Below, piece after piece: positions 1 through 9,236 of a stretch of DNA of 64,000 bases. Both the position numbers and the translations under genes were made by a program. The DNA is from Gnetum montanum (taxonomy: Eukaryota; Streptophyta; Gnetopsida; Gnetales; Gnetaceae). The stretch spans positions 118,648 to 182,647 of the forward strand of contig MNCI01027040.1 of the NCBI GenBank assembly GCA_015680685.1, written 5' to 3'. Numbering within the stretch: position 1 is the first letter of the stretch; the number at the start of each line of letters is the position of its first letter. Below the pieces are notes generated by a model. That model saw only the letters and a program-made list of their open reading frames with translations. It did no database searches and had not been told where the DNA came from.

Positions 1-129
1 CATTAACATGTATATAGTGTTTTGCATTTTTTTTCCGTGAGTTTACAAAGATTTAATTTTGCATGTTTTGTATTAGCATCTACGAAGCTGCACAGGTAAT
101 AAATTGACTAATATCCTTTCTATTTCCAG

Positions 130-2015
130 GGGATCAAACCAACTGCACTATACAAACTGAGGGATACCGACACAAGGCATTTTGTGGAGAAGTGTTTGGC
201 GAATGTTTCTGACAGGATGTCTGCAAGAGATCTTCTGTTGGACCCATTTTTAAGTGATGATGACGATTCAGTATATTTGTTGCCACAAGTAAGCGTCTTT
301 GATGATTATGATTATAGGGAAAACCAGCAAGGGGATAATGTAGTGAATAGAAACTTGAAAATGTTGGATCCTGTGCATGGAGACATAGCTGGAAATACTA
401 GTGAGCTAGCTGCGAAATTAGGTAGCAATACCAATACATGTTCTGCTGGGATTATTACCGAAAAAGGTTCTCATAGAGACAGGCATTTAAGGATTAAGTG
501 CTGGAAGAGGGAGGGGAATGTTTTCTTTCTTAGAGGACGGATCTCAAATAAAGGTGGTGACTTAACCTACTGTTATTTTTCTTGGTTGATATGCACCTGT
601 CTTTTCTGAAATGCAAATATCCCTTTCAAACTTGTTGGCCCGGACTTTGTAGCCTTTATCTATTGGTACTTTCTTACTTGACAGGTCGAACCCAAGCAAT
701 ATCGTTTCAATTTGACAAAGAAAATGATACAGCTACGGTTGTTGCCAGGGAGATGGTTGAAGAATTTGATATCAAAGATCACATTGTTGCAGATATTGCA
801 AAGATGATTGATGAAGAAATATCACTTCTGGACGATTATGGGGAACAAAATTTGATGTTAGAAGGTTATGGCACTGAAGATGAAAGCGTTTCGTTTGATC
901 AGCTTGATTGCAGATATGTTCATAACTCTATTTCATCAGATAATTCCATGTTGAGCCTTTGTGCATTTCAATGCCCACAAGATAAACAATCAAGATTCAT
1001 GCATTCAACCAGAGTTGCAGACGTTGATCATGGATGTGTCCATCAAGTTAATGACTGTGATGCAAGTATTGTAACCGAAGGCTATCAGACAACATCTGTT
1101 GGATCATTTGACATTTACCAAGACGCAGAAGGCTGGTTTGATTCAGACAGCCATTTTTCACCAATTTCACCTATCTCTTCTAGCTTACGAGATATCAAAA
1201 TTGTACCATATGATAAATCTCGGTCATGCCAAATGCTAGCAGGTTCTTGTTACAGAAAAAATATTTCTTCGCCCAGAAGATCTGCAGGATCTGAGTTACC
1301 AGCAAGTTTAGCGCATACTCCGCAGGAGATATGGGAAGAAATATGTCTTCACAATTCATCCTTGACCACAACTACCAAGCAGAGTGGCCCATATGAAGAC
1401 TTTAATAGGCAAGTGGAAGAAAGCTTGACTCCAGAATATCCGTCCTGGCCTATGATTGTTGCAGAGTCCAATCGATTGTGCGATGATTACGAGAATTCCA
1501 TGGAAAATAAATCAAGGTCACTGGTTTCTACATCTAAAGAAAAGATTAAAGAAATTCCCATGAAGCATTCGGCTGTGGATATGAAAACCTGTTTATCTGC
1601 AGATAGGCTTCAAAGATCTTCATGTGATTCTGCAGACAATTATTCCACAATAAATTATGCTAGCTCAAGCCATACATTGAAGTCAAAATCCAGCAGTTTG
1701 CAAAATATCAATGAAGAGATATCAAAAAATTATCCTAGGGAACGCAAACATAAGTTGAGGATTGGTCGTGAAAGTATTTTAACTGAAGATCCCGGAAAGC
1801 GTTCGTCCTCTCGTTTACAATCCTTTGCAGCAAATGAAATTTTTCAAGCAAAGAAGAAGCTGACAAAAAATCGTTCCTTTGGAGATCTTCAACGTAACAA
1901 ACAGTTGAAGTCAATAGCTGCAAATTTGAGTAGACTGAGGCTCTACCAGACGGTTGGAACAGTGAGCACAGAAAGAGCAGCACCTATAAACCCTGATGTA
2001 GAACCTAAAAAGTAA
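130..2015 (+). CDS. WNK (with-no-lysine) protein kinase, 3' end: two last exons
   Basis: This is the end of a plant WNK serine/threonine kinase gene; the catalytic core lies upstream of the window. Exon one (130-556) follows a TTTCCAG acceptor at 123-129. It opens with the kinase C-lobe tail (GIKPTALYKLRD, then VEKCLANVSDRMSARDLL and DPFL), the usual WNK ending. It then begins the OSR1-C-like/PF2-like domain (REGNVFFLRGRISNKG). Exon two (685-2015) resumes that domain in a new frame (AISFQFDKENDTATVVAREM, then IVADIAKMIDEEI) and continues into a long serine-rich tail with basic and leucine-rich stretches (KSIAANLSRLRLYQ), ending at TAA 2013-2015. Using donor 557 keeps the length equal to other WNKs; a GT at 554 is an alternative. 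The frame is open throughout, so the gene is probably functional. WNKs phosphorylate ion-transport and flowering or circadian regulators; which paralogue this is cannot be told. Confidence 0.93.
557..684 (+). other. Intron of the WNK gene
   Basis: A 128-bp intron with GT at 557 and a TTGACAG acceptor at 678-684. It splits the conserved domain after the kinase core at the codon for a glycine (one base from the left exon, two from the right). The frames on the two sides differ, so splicing is needed to read through. Bases 1-129 are the end of the preceding intron. Confidence 0.85.
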
Positions 2016-2490
2016 AATGCATTTTACTTGCTGTTTTCTTGCGCGTCTGTTGTGTCATTACATTCATGTTCTGCTTATCGTTGTGTGAGTGATTTCCAGC
2101 CATCGTCTGCAGTAAATGGCCTACTGTTATATGGTTGTGTGTTGCAGCTTTTTGAGAATGTGAGTGAAGCAACCTTTCAAAATTTGCGTTTCTGGGAGAT
2201 GTGTGTAAAGATCAAAAGTGAGCAGAAAAAACAAAGGGTTACAATTTTAATTTGCCCTCCTACAAATAGGAAACTGCTATGCCATGGCACAAAATTGTAT
2301 ACCCATTTTCTGATTTCATAAGTAACAGCAGAATGTCTGGAAGTTATATTGCCTGCTTGCAGTCTTATCATAATGCAACTACTTTTAATGTAAATATCTC
2401 CCTTTTTGTTGATCTTGTAATTTGTTGGCTTCGTGTTTTGGTTTTTATTTTTATTTTTATTATTTTGGTTTTTTTTTTGAAATTAAATGA
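2016..2490 (+). other. Probable 3' UTR of the WNK gene
   Basis: T-rich, non-coding sequence directly after the stop codon. It ends near a run of T and an AATTAAATGAACCATAAAAA stretch (about 2480-2500) that could serve as a poly(A) signal. The cleavage site is not certain. Small open frames here show no protein-like character. Confidence 0.45.
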
Positions 2491-2554
2491 ACCATAAAAA
2501 TCAAGAGTCCTCCTCTGGCATGTGTTCAAGGAGTACCCTCACAACCAAGACAAG

Positions 2555-2626
2555 CTTCTCAACCAGTTCATAACTACCTGATCCTCACGGCTTCTCAACC
2601 AGTTCATAACTACCTGATCCTCACGG
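2555..2626. repeat. Perfect tandem duplication, 36 bp x 2
   Basis: The unit starting CTTCTCAACCAGTTCATAAC occupies 2555-2590 and is repeated without mismatch at 2591-2626. It is too short and isolated for a known element and looks like a recent slippage or repair duplication. Confidence 0.95.
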
Positions 2627-5534
2627 GTTTGACATAGTGTAGCTGTTCATAACAATAACATCTGGTTAGAAACTAAGACAATGAAAAAGCATCCTGCAAA
2701 ACAATGCAAGCACAAAGATAACAATCTCCTATAATATTTGAAAGATGAGTCATTTTCAGAAAAATCGGCTGCTTTCTTCCTCCATAAGCAGGAACTTTTA
2801 GCTGGACTAGATTCTCTCCTACAATTTTAACTTTTCAACATCCTCCTGCCGCACCACAAAGATGAACCATCCGGCTTTCTCTGAGGAATGCATCCTGACC
2901 TACTCTTCGCCAGTGATTTTAATTAGATGGAGTTCCACTAACCTTACCAAACCTGTTTTTCCTCAAGATACAAGTCGTAAGAGAAAATAGAATTTCAGAT
3001 TTATTCTTAAATAACATTTTCTCAAAATGGAAATTAAAGACGATATCTCTGAAGTAAATATTTTTTAGGTATAGAAACAGTGTAGCAATAAAACTACTCA
3101 ATGACATTTTGTTCTTTCATCCTTTTCATATTTTGCATCAAAACTTTTAAAGATTTCATGCTAATAAGGCCAATACAAGGTGTGTACTCGGAAGTGCTGA
3201 AGATATGACATTAAAGACAATTACTGATGTTCTTAACGTTCTAGCTAAAAATTTAATTTTTCAAAAGAACATGAAATTTAAGGGGGAAAACGTAATTAAG
3301 TTTTGGGTAGCACAATAGTTATCAGAAGCGGTAATACCGGAATGATAATAGGACCCATGTATAACGGACATCACACACTTGTAGATCTTTTCAGTGTTCT
3401 TGCTCTGGGAGGTTTTGTACCATCTGCCAGATGTCAATAAATTATTAGAATAATATCGCCAACAATGGTCTTAACTTTGAATATTTGTAACTACTTTGAT
3501 ATTACAAGAAGCTAATATATGCAGATTAATTTTCCAAAGGAGAATCCTTGTAAATCTCTGATGTCAACAGGGTGGTCAGATTGTTGTTAGAGCTTCTGTT
3601 GTTTTCGGCGGTTTCTGTAACAATGAACCCGACAGAATAAGCGGAAAGAAATCTGCTATGTGAAATCATTTAAGCTCATTTACTGATTTTCACATTAACA
3701 GTAATCAGACTTGGAATTACACAGAACCCCCAAAAAAATTTACTCATGGAAAATTGCATACTGATGAATGTGACTCTTTAGAACCTAATGACATCTGAAT
3801 TGGAAAATATACAGGCAACCCAGAATGCTTGCTTGACCCACCTGCAAACAGGTTACAAGTATGTGTCAAAATAAAATGACGAAAATATCAAAACCATGTC
3901 TAAATGCGACAAATTTGGGTGTTTACGAAAAGACAAAACAACACCCAATGGGTTTTTCGTTCGGAGAATCTCGGATGAATCGCATACAGGCCCTATCGAA
4001 AACCCAGAACTATATAGTTATGCAGCCAATTAAAAGGTATAACACGGGAAAACATCTTTATTTACTTTAAAGCCTCAGTAATACTATGCTGGAGTATCAG
4101 TATCAAAATCCACGATTTTCCTCAGTGTATGCCGACCTTGAAGATTAGCACAAACAGGCCTCTCCAGCTTACTCTCCAGACTGTTCCAGATTCCATGAAA
4201 ACTGACTTTAATACTGGGTTTACAATAATGCTACACGGGAATTTTCTCCTGGCAACATGAATACTTCAATGCAGCGGTTCGACCCACAGTTCGCAATGAT
4301 GGCACCGGATTTAACAGCTCAAATGGCACTAGGACCAGTTTCTGCACGTAAAGATGACCCACAGTTTCCTTCAAATGTTTCACTGTATTATAAAGGGAAA
4401 CATTATTTTTGTACGGTGGAAAAGACATCAAAGATGGTTCCATGACAGATGGAAATCCAGTAGAGAATTGAAAAGCAGCAAAGCATTATTTCTTTTTACC
4501 ACCAAAAAAATTGCTACACTTGAATATCTCAGTCCAACAAGAGGGAGAAGATTATCAGCTTCATATGTTTACCTGCAAGACAAAAACAACACAGGTACAT
4601 CAGGTGACGAAAATTTACTATAAAATCCAATGTGTATTAATTAAAAACTTAGATTACCTTGTTCTTGATACGTCTGCTGTGACATTTCTGCCCTCTTTAT
4701 GTGGCAAAACGCTACTCTCTAATGGTTGCATGATGTACCTTCGAGAGCAGGCAATTGAAGCAGACAGAAATTGACAAGAATTATGGATTACCGTCTTGAC
4801 CTGCTTTGCGAGGGTTAGGAGTTTGCCTTGTATTAAAACTCAAATATACCATTATAAACCCCTTTTTCTATTTCGGAATTTACGTGTGATCCTGTATCTA
4901 ATGCCTTTGCCCAATTATTCTCTGTACCATTGAAATCCGGAAGTTGAATAATTGCTATTTTAGTTCTTTATGGGGAACATTAGATTCAACCTCAGCTTTA
5001 TAAAACATGAAAAAATTTACAGTGAAATGAGGAATTATAAAAGATCCACTTTCACATAAATCACGGCCACTTAACAGAAAGCAGCAGTATAAGGGCCATT
5101 AGATCACTTGTGAAGGCTTTGACAATAAAAATAAAAGCATATATAATAATAACAATTAAAAAACAGGATAGCTAGAACTGTTGTTGATTGACAGCTTTCT
5201 GAACCTGTAGATTAATTTGAACAAGATGTTATGGCCGTCACCGATAATCGAATTTTACACAGGTAAAACACCTGCATTGGCATTCACATGCGTTGGGAAT
5301 AATGTGGATTAATGAAATTATTACCAGACAACCACGTTCATTTCAACACAATATGTCAAATGAAAAACATATAAAAATTACAAATANTGTAGCTTACATT
5401 CAAGGTCATTCTAATCTATACATATACATGTCCGGTAAGTAATATTGCTATATACAGATATTGTGCTCAAAATAAACTCATCCAACTCGTTATCAAAGAG
5501 GTATTGCGCCAAAACTAAACTTACCCAACACATC
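2627..5534. other. Non-coding interval, nothing recognised
   Basis: About 2.9 kb of AT-rich sequence between the WNK gene and the first retroelement. The open frames on both strands are under 90 codons, overlap one another, and show no recognisable motif or splice context. One ambiguous base (n) lies near 5387. I see no LTR, terminal inverted repeat or RNA gene here. Confidence 0.6.
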
Positions 5535-5549
5535 ACAATATTGAGTTTG
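5535..5549. repeat. Target-site duplication, left copy, of the LINE
   Basis: The 15-mer ACAATATTGAGTTTG occurs here and again at 7110-7124, flanking the LINE remnant on both sides. A duplication of this length is typical of target-primed reverse transcription by L1-type LINEs. Confidence 0.85.
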
Positions 5550-7109
5550 GGAAGTTTATTGTTTGCAAGCATATTATTGACCAACTTGTTAGAAATTTTC
5601 TTTGGAATAGTAGCCACTTTAGAAGTGGATTCTATCACGTTGCTTGAAACATTTGCACATCCCACAAAGAGGATGGTGGATTAGGACTTTAAACTACTAT
5701 AACTAGGGTATTGTTTTATGTGCCAAGTGGGTGGCTAAATGCTTATATGGTTTTGAAACTTGGAAGCTTCTTTTCCTTAAACACATTTAGATGGGAAAGC
5801 CTAAAGGTAGTGGTTATTGGATAAATACTCATTTTTTAACTAGATCCTTTTTCCAAAAGGTATTAGTATTTCAGGCTCCATTGTCATCAAGCACATTTGG
5901 AAGGCTTGGAGTTTCATTAGTGAGTTTGGAACTTTAAAAATATTATTGTTCCTTCCTCTATGCTTGATAAGATTTCTCCTTGGTGACTTCCCATTAACAA
6001 TGAACCTTGGGCTATTAAGCATCCTTGTCTTTGTAGTACCTAGGCTAAGCTTGGCATCTCCTCCCTTTCCTCTCTTTGCTTACATAATTGTTGGATTACT
6101 TGAGTGTCAACATCTTTATGGTATCAATGCTACTCAAAAGTCCACCTTTTGTGATATTTTGGATAGCTTGAGCAAAAGTGTAGCTATTTAGGATTCTCAT
6201 CATGAGGGTTTTCTTGATATTTCTTGGATTAATAGTCATCAAGTTTTTCCCTATCATTCTAAGATTCTGTGTTCTCTTATTAATTCTACTACTAATATCT
6301 GGCCATAATTCTACCATCTTTGGAAGGTTAATCTCATTGTGCAAGTTTGGAGGCAATGTATTCAAACGATTTGGGGAGGCAATGTATTCAAACGATTTGG
6401 GCTGCCCCTACTCCTTCAAAGATTAAACATTTTTTGTGGTATTTGGTTCATCAAGGTTTACCTGTTGGTATTCGATGCTCTCATTTGGGTGTTCTAGATC
6501 CTTGATGTTCTATATGCAATAGGGAAGATATGCTTACCCATTGTTTTTGTTCTTGTCCCTTTGCTCACAACTCTTGGACTTGGTGTAGCAAGTATTTACA
6601 AGGTTTTTGGCCAAGACTAGATGAGGTTCAATTTGGTGACACTCCTCAACTTTAGGGATCTTTGCTTTATACTTGGTGTTGCTTTCAACCCCTTATCTTT
6701 CATGCCATCTAGAAGTTTCGATGAAATGTGTTTTTTAGAGAGACTCTCTTGCTAATGTTCTTCCTTTGTCGATTCAAGGAGACATTGTTAAACTGCTAAT
6801 GCTCCAATTGAATTCTTGAATTTTTCTCCCATTTGCTTTCTAGTCTATTTCTTTTTAACCAAATCTCTATTTGATCCCCTTTTCCTATCCATGTGGTGAG
6901 GTTTTCAACTTTGGTTGTTAAGATGTATACATGTTGAGGCCTCTCCTTCTTTGTTAAGCCTTTCTTCCTTCTTGTTTTGATGTTTCTCCTCTCTCTCTCA
7001 TCTTTCTTTTATACTCTTGTGTACTTTGGTTTTTTTTTTTTTACTTTTAATATAATTTATTTTTGGGATCCGACCACCCAGCATCCCCTCGCCTCCCTCC
7101 CCTTGCCCG
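5550..7109 (+). mobile_element. 5'-truncated L1-type LINE (non-LTR retrotransposon), decayed
   Basis: This 1.56-kb insertion carries only the 3' part of a LINE ORF2, with stops and frameshifts. Near 5640-5690 one frame reads NICTSHKEDGGLGL, matching the post-RT motif of plant LINEs. From 6380 to 6650 it reads PSKIKHFLWYLVHQGLP and then CSICNREDMLTHCFCSCPFA, the RT zinc-binding domain (zf-RVT) with its paired cysteines and histidine. The 15-bp duplication at each end fixes the borders. The 3' end is unusual: a T-run near 7030, then a C-rich tail (7075-7109) rather than poly(A). The endonuclease and RT core are absent, so the copy is dead on arrival by 5' truncation. Confidence 0.85.
6349..6400. 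repeat. Perfect tandem duplication, 26 bp x 2, inside the LINE
   Basis: The unit GGAGGCAATGTATTCAAACG... occupies 6349-6374 and is repeated exactly at 6375-6400, just before the zinc-binding domain. Since 26 is not a multiple of three, it would shift the reading frame. Confidence 0.95.
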
Positions 7110-7124
7110 ACAATATTGAGTTTG
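7110..7124. repeat. Target-site duplication, right copy, of the LINE
   Basis: Exact match to 5535-5549. It follows the C-rich tail of the LINE. Confidence 0.85.
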
Positions 7125-7438
7125 ATAAAATGAATATTATTGATTAGTTTACTTTGTTGGTCTTATTCCCATGCATATGTTAAGTTTGTTGTCCCTTTCC
7201 CACATTATTCAAAATTTTACTATTTGCTCAAAAAAATTCACTAACTTTAAATAATATAATGAAATGAAATGAAACTTTATTACATTTGAAGACCCATAGG
7301 ATCCATTGGACATAGATTACATTTTCATAAAAAATAAAGATACACTACAAATTCCTTAAGCACCACCAATGAAGGCATCAAAAATAAATCATACAAGCTT
7401 TTTATTGTAACATTATAACCATATTTCAAATGGGTAGT
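7125..7438. other. Non-coding spacer
   Basis: AT-rich sequence between the LINE and the first LTR. I see no gene, repeat or regulatory signal that I can support. Confidence 0.5.
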
Positions 7439-8295
7439 TAATGAGTAATGGAGCATTCAACACTCTACCATACAAGTCATGAGTGTTCACACATGACCAA
7501 GTCGTAATTCATGGATGGATAATGTAGTTATGCTAGTAATTGATGTTAAGTTCAAGATCATTGTCTCCCCACTTTAAGTTAGTGAAATTCAAGTGTATGG
7601 TGTAGCTCTTAGTGAGGTATATGATTAACTAATGTTGTTAAGCTCTTAAGTACTCTTAAAGTAAACAAGATTGAAGGTAAAATTCTAAGTCTAATTGACT
7701 AAGAACACATAAATCTAACTTAGCCTAGCACAATGGATATCTAATCCTAGTCTACTATACATGCCTCAGACTCATGTAATCATCAATGGGATTACCAAGT
7801 GGTATTACTACTAAGTGAATCAAGAAACACCATTATTAGGTTACTAGATAACTACACTTAGCACTTGAAACTAGTTGTATCCATTCCACTTACTAATGAC
7901 ATGTAAAATAAAGTGATTGGAATATCAATGATTAACTAAGAAAATAGTAAAGATTATGCTAAGTAAACAAATGAAACTAAGGGAGTGCTATAATGATGAA
8001 AAGCAATCTCAATCTTAATTATTGTCACAAACTACATCCAAGTTCAATTCACTTAAATGAACATTCCAAACAACCACTAAATATCATACTATGGGCATTC
8101 ACTCTCTATTATAGCTACAACATAAAATTTGCAAGAGTTTCCCTAAGACTTAGAATAAAAAGTTACGGATTATGCATTCAAGTGTTGGTATTTATAGGGT
8201 TGCATGCATCCCCAAACATCGTATCAATGATGATGTAGCATGGATTACAATATTGTAGATACGATATCGCATTACCTCAAAAATTGACTTTATCA
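7439..8295 (-). repeat. LTR of element A (3' LTR by position), minus-strand gypsy element
   Basis: An 857-bp LTR. Read on the minus strand it starts TGATAAAGTCAA just after a G-rich polypurine tract (complement of TACCCCCACAACC) and ends ATTACTCATTA, a mutated form of the CTCATCA end of related LTRs. It shares blocks with the LTRs of element E (such as CTTAGTGAGGTATATGAT and a block around TAGGTTACTA.ATA.CTACAC) but is clearly more diverged from them than they are from each other. A palindromic stretch (GATACGATATCG) sits near the start of its sense strand. No matching 5' LTR of A is found. Confidence 0.75.
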
Positions 8296-8310
8296 TACCC
8301 CCACAACCGA
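8296..8310 (-). promoter_or_regulatory. Polypurine tract of element A
   Basis: On the minus strand GGTTGTGGGGGTA immediately precedes the LTR start TGATAA. This matches the GGGGGTA-TGATG junctions of the other elements and would be the plus-strand primer for reverse transcription. Confidence 0.65.
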
Positions 8311-8489
8311 TTGGAAACACATCCTCTAGTTAAAAAAATGAGGATAGAGTTCCTTACAAAATTGGGAGTTAGACTTGACTGTGTATAATTGATTGATTAT
8401 TTAAATGACTTAGACTGTCACAGTGGTATGTTTAGAAAATGACACAGTTACATGACAAAAAAAAAAAAGAAGCAAAAATTGAAGTAACT

Positions 8490-9236
8490 CAATGTAGTTC
8501 ATGTTCTAGGTGGTGAAGGCTCTTCCATCAACTTCTTCTCTTTATCGTCAAACTTTTGGAATTGATAGCCATTTACAAGTGCCTGAAGTTTCTCTTCGTC
8601 TATCCTTAGATCATGTACCATCCACACTTTTTGTGTGATGTTGGATGGAGCAAGTAGATCCCATCAGCATGGTGGTTGCAAAAACATTTTGTTGGCCTTC
8701 ATGTACCAAGCCATAAATTGCCATCTCTCCTCTTCAAAATCTCTAGCCATCTTTCTAAGTTTTTGATAATTTGACATGTGACATGCTAGGTTTTCCACTA
8801 CATCGTTTTGGCCCTAGGAGTTGACTTTAACAATTTCTAGTTCAAAGTTTGCTACATGTAATTTTTGCAGTGCATCTTTTCTGTTAGTAAACTCCTTCTC
8901 ATATAGGACATAGATTGTTGCTACCTTCTACTCTAACTCATTCCTAGGCTTGCCTACTGTTAACGTGGCTAAATTATCATACTGAAGGTTTGCTAATCCC
9001 ATGTACTCCATTAGGTCTTCTATTTGTAGGTCTTTATTTTTTACCTCGGCTTGGTAGACATGGGCAAGGCTGTCCAAAATGGGCTGCCAATCAAGGTTTT
9101 GTGTAGAAAGAGAACTAATATTGGCCTTTTCCATCTGAATCTTTGTTTCATTGATTTTCTTGTACATTACCATCTTTGTTTATTTTTGGCCTTAATGTTA
9201 TTTAGTTCTAATGATTTTAAGGCTTCATTTTTGCAG
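8490..9236 (-). pseudogene. Sense coiled-coil reading frame between pol and the 3' LTR, element A (broken)
   Basis: A decayed minus-strand frame. The best-preserved part (8928-9173) is 81 codons, charged and likely helical. Further on, interrupted by stops, it reads VHDLR...EKLQAL.NGYQFQK. The same passage appears in element E at 17430-17560 (VHDLRLELEKLLALLNRYQF), so the frame was once a genuine extra protein of this family and not chance. It lies directly before the polypurine tract. Function is unknown; position and coiled-coil character recall the extra ORFs downstream of integrase in Athila and Tat elements, but no envelope signature (signal peptide, transmembrane helix) is visible. Confidence 0.55.

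Noticed and set aside
1735-1983. Minus-strand 82-codon frame inside the WNK last exon
   Set aside because: Shadow of the real coding frame on the other strand.
4231-4774. Overlapping open frames of 60-90 codons on both strands downstream of the WNK gene
   Set aside because: Biased but not protein-like composition, no motif, no splice context, and mutually overlapping; probably chance openness in AT-rich DNA.
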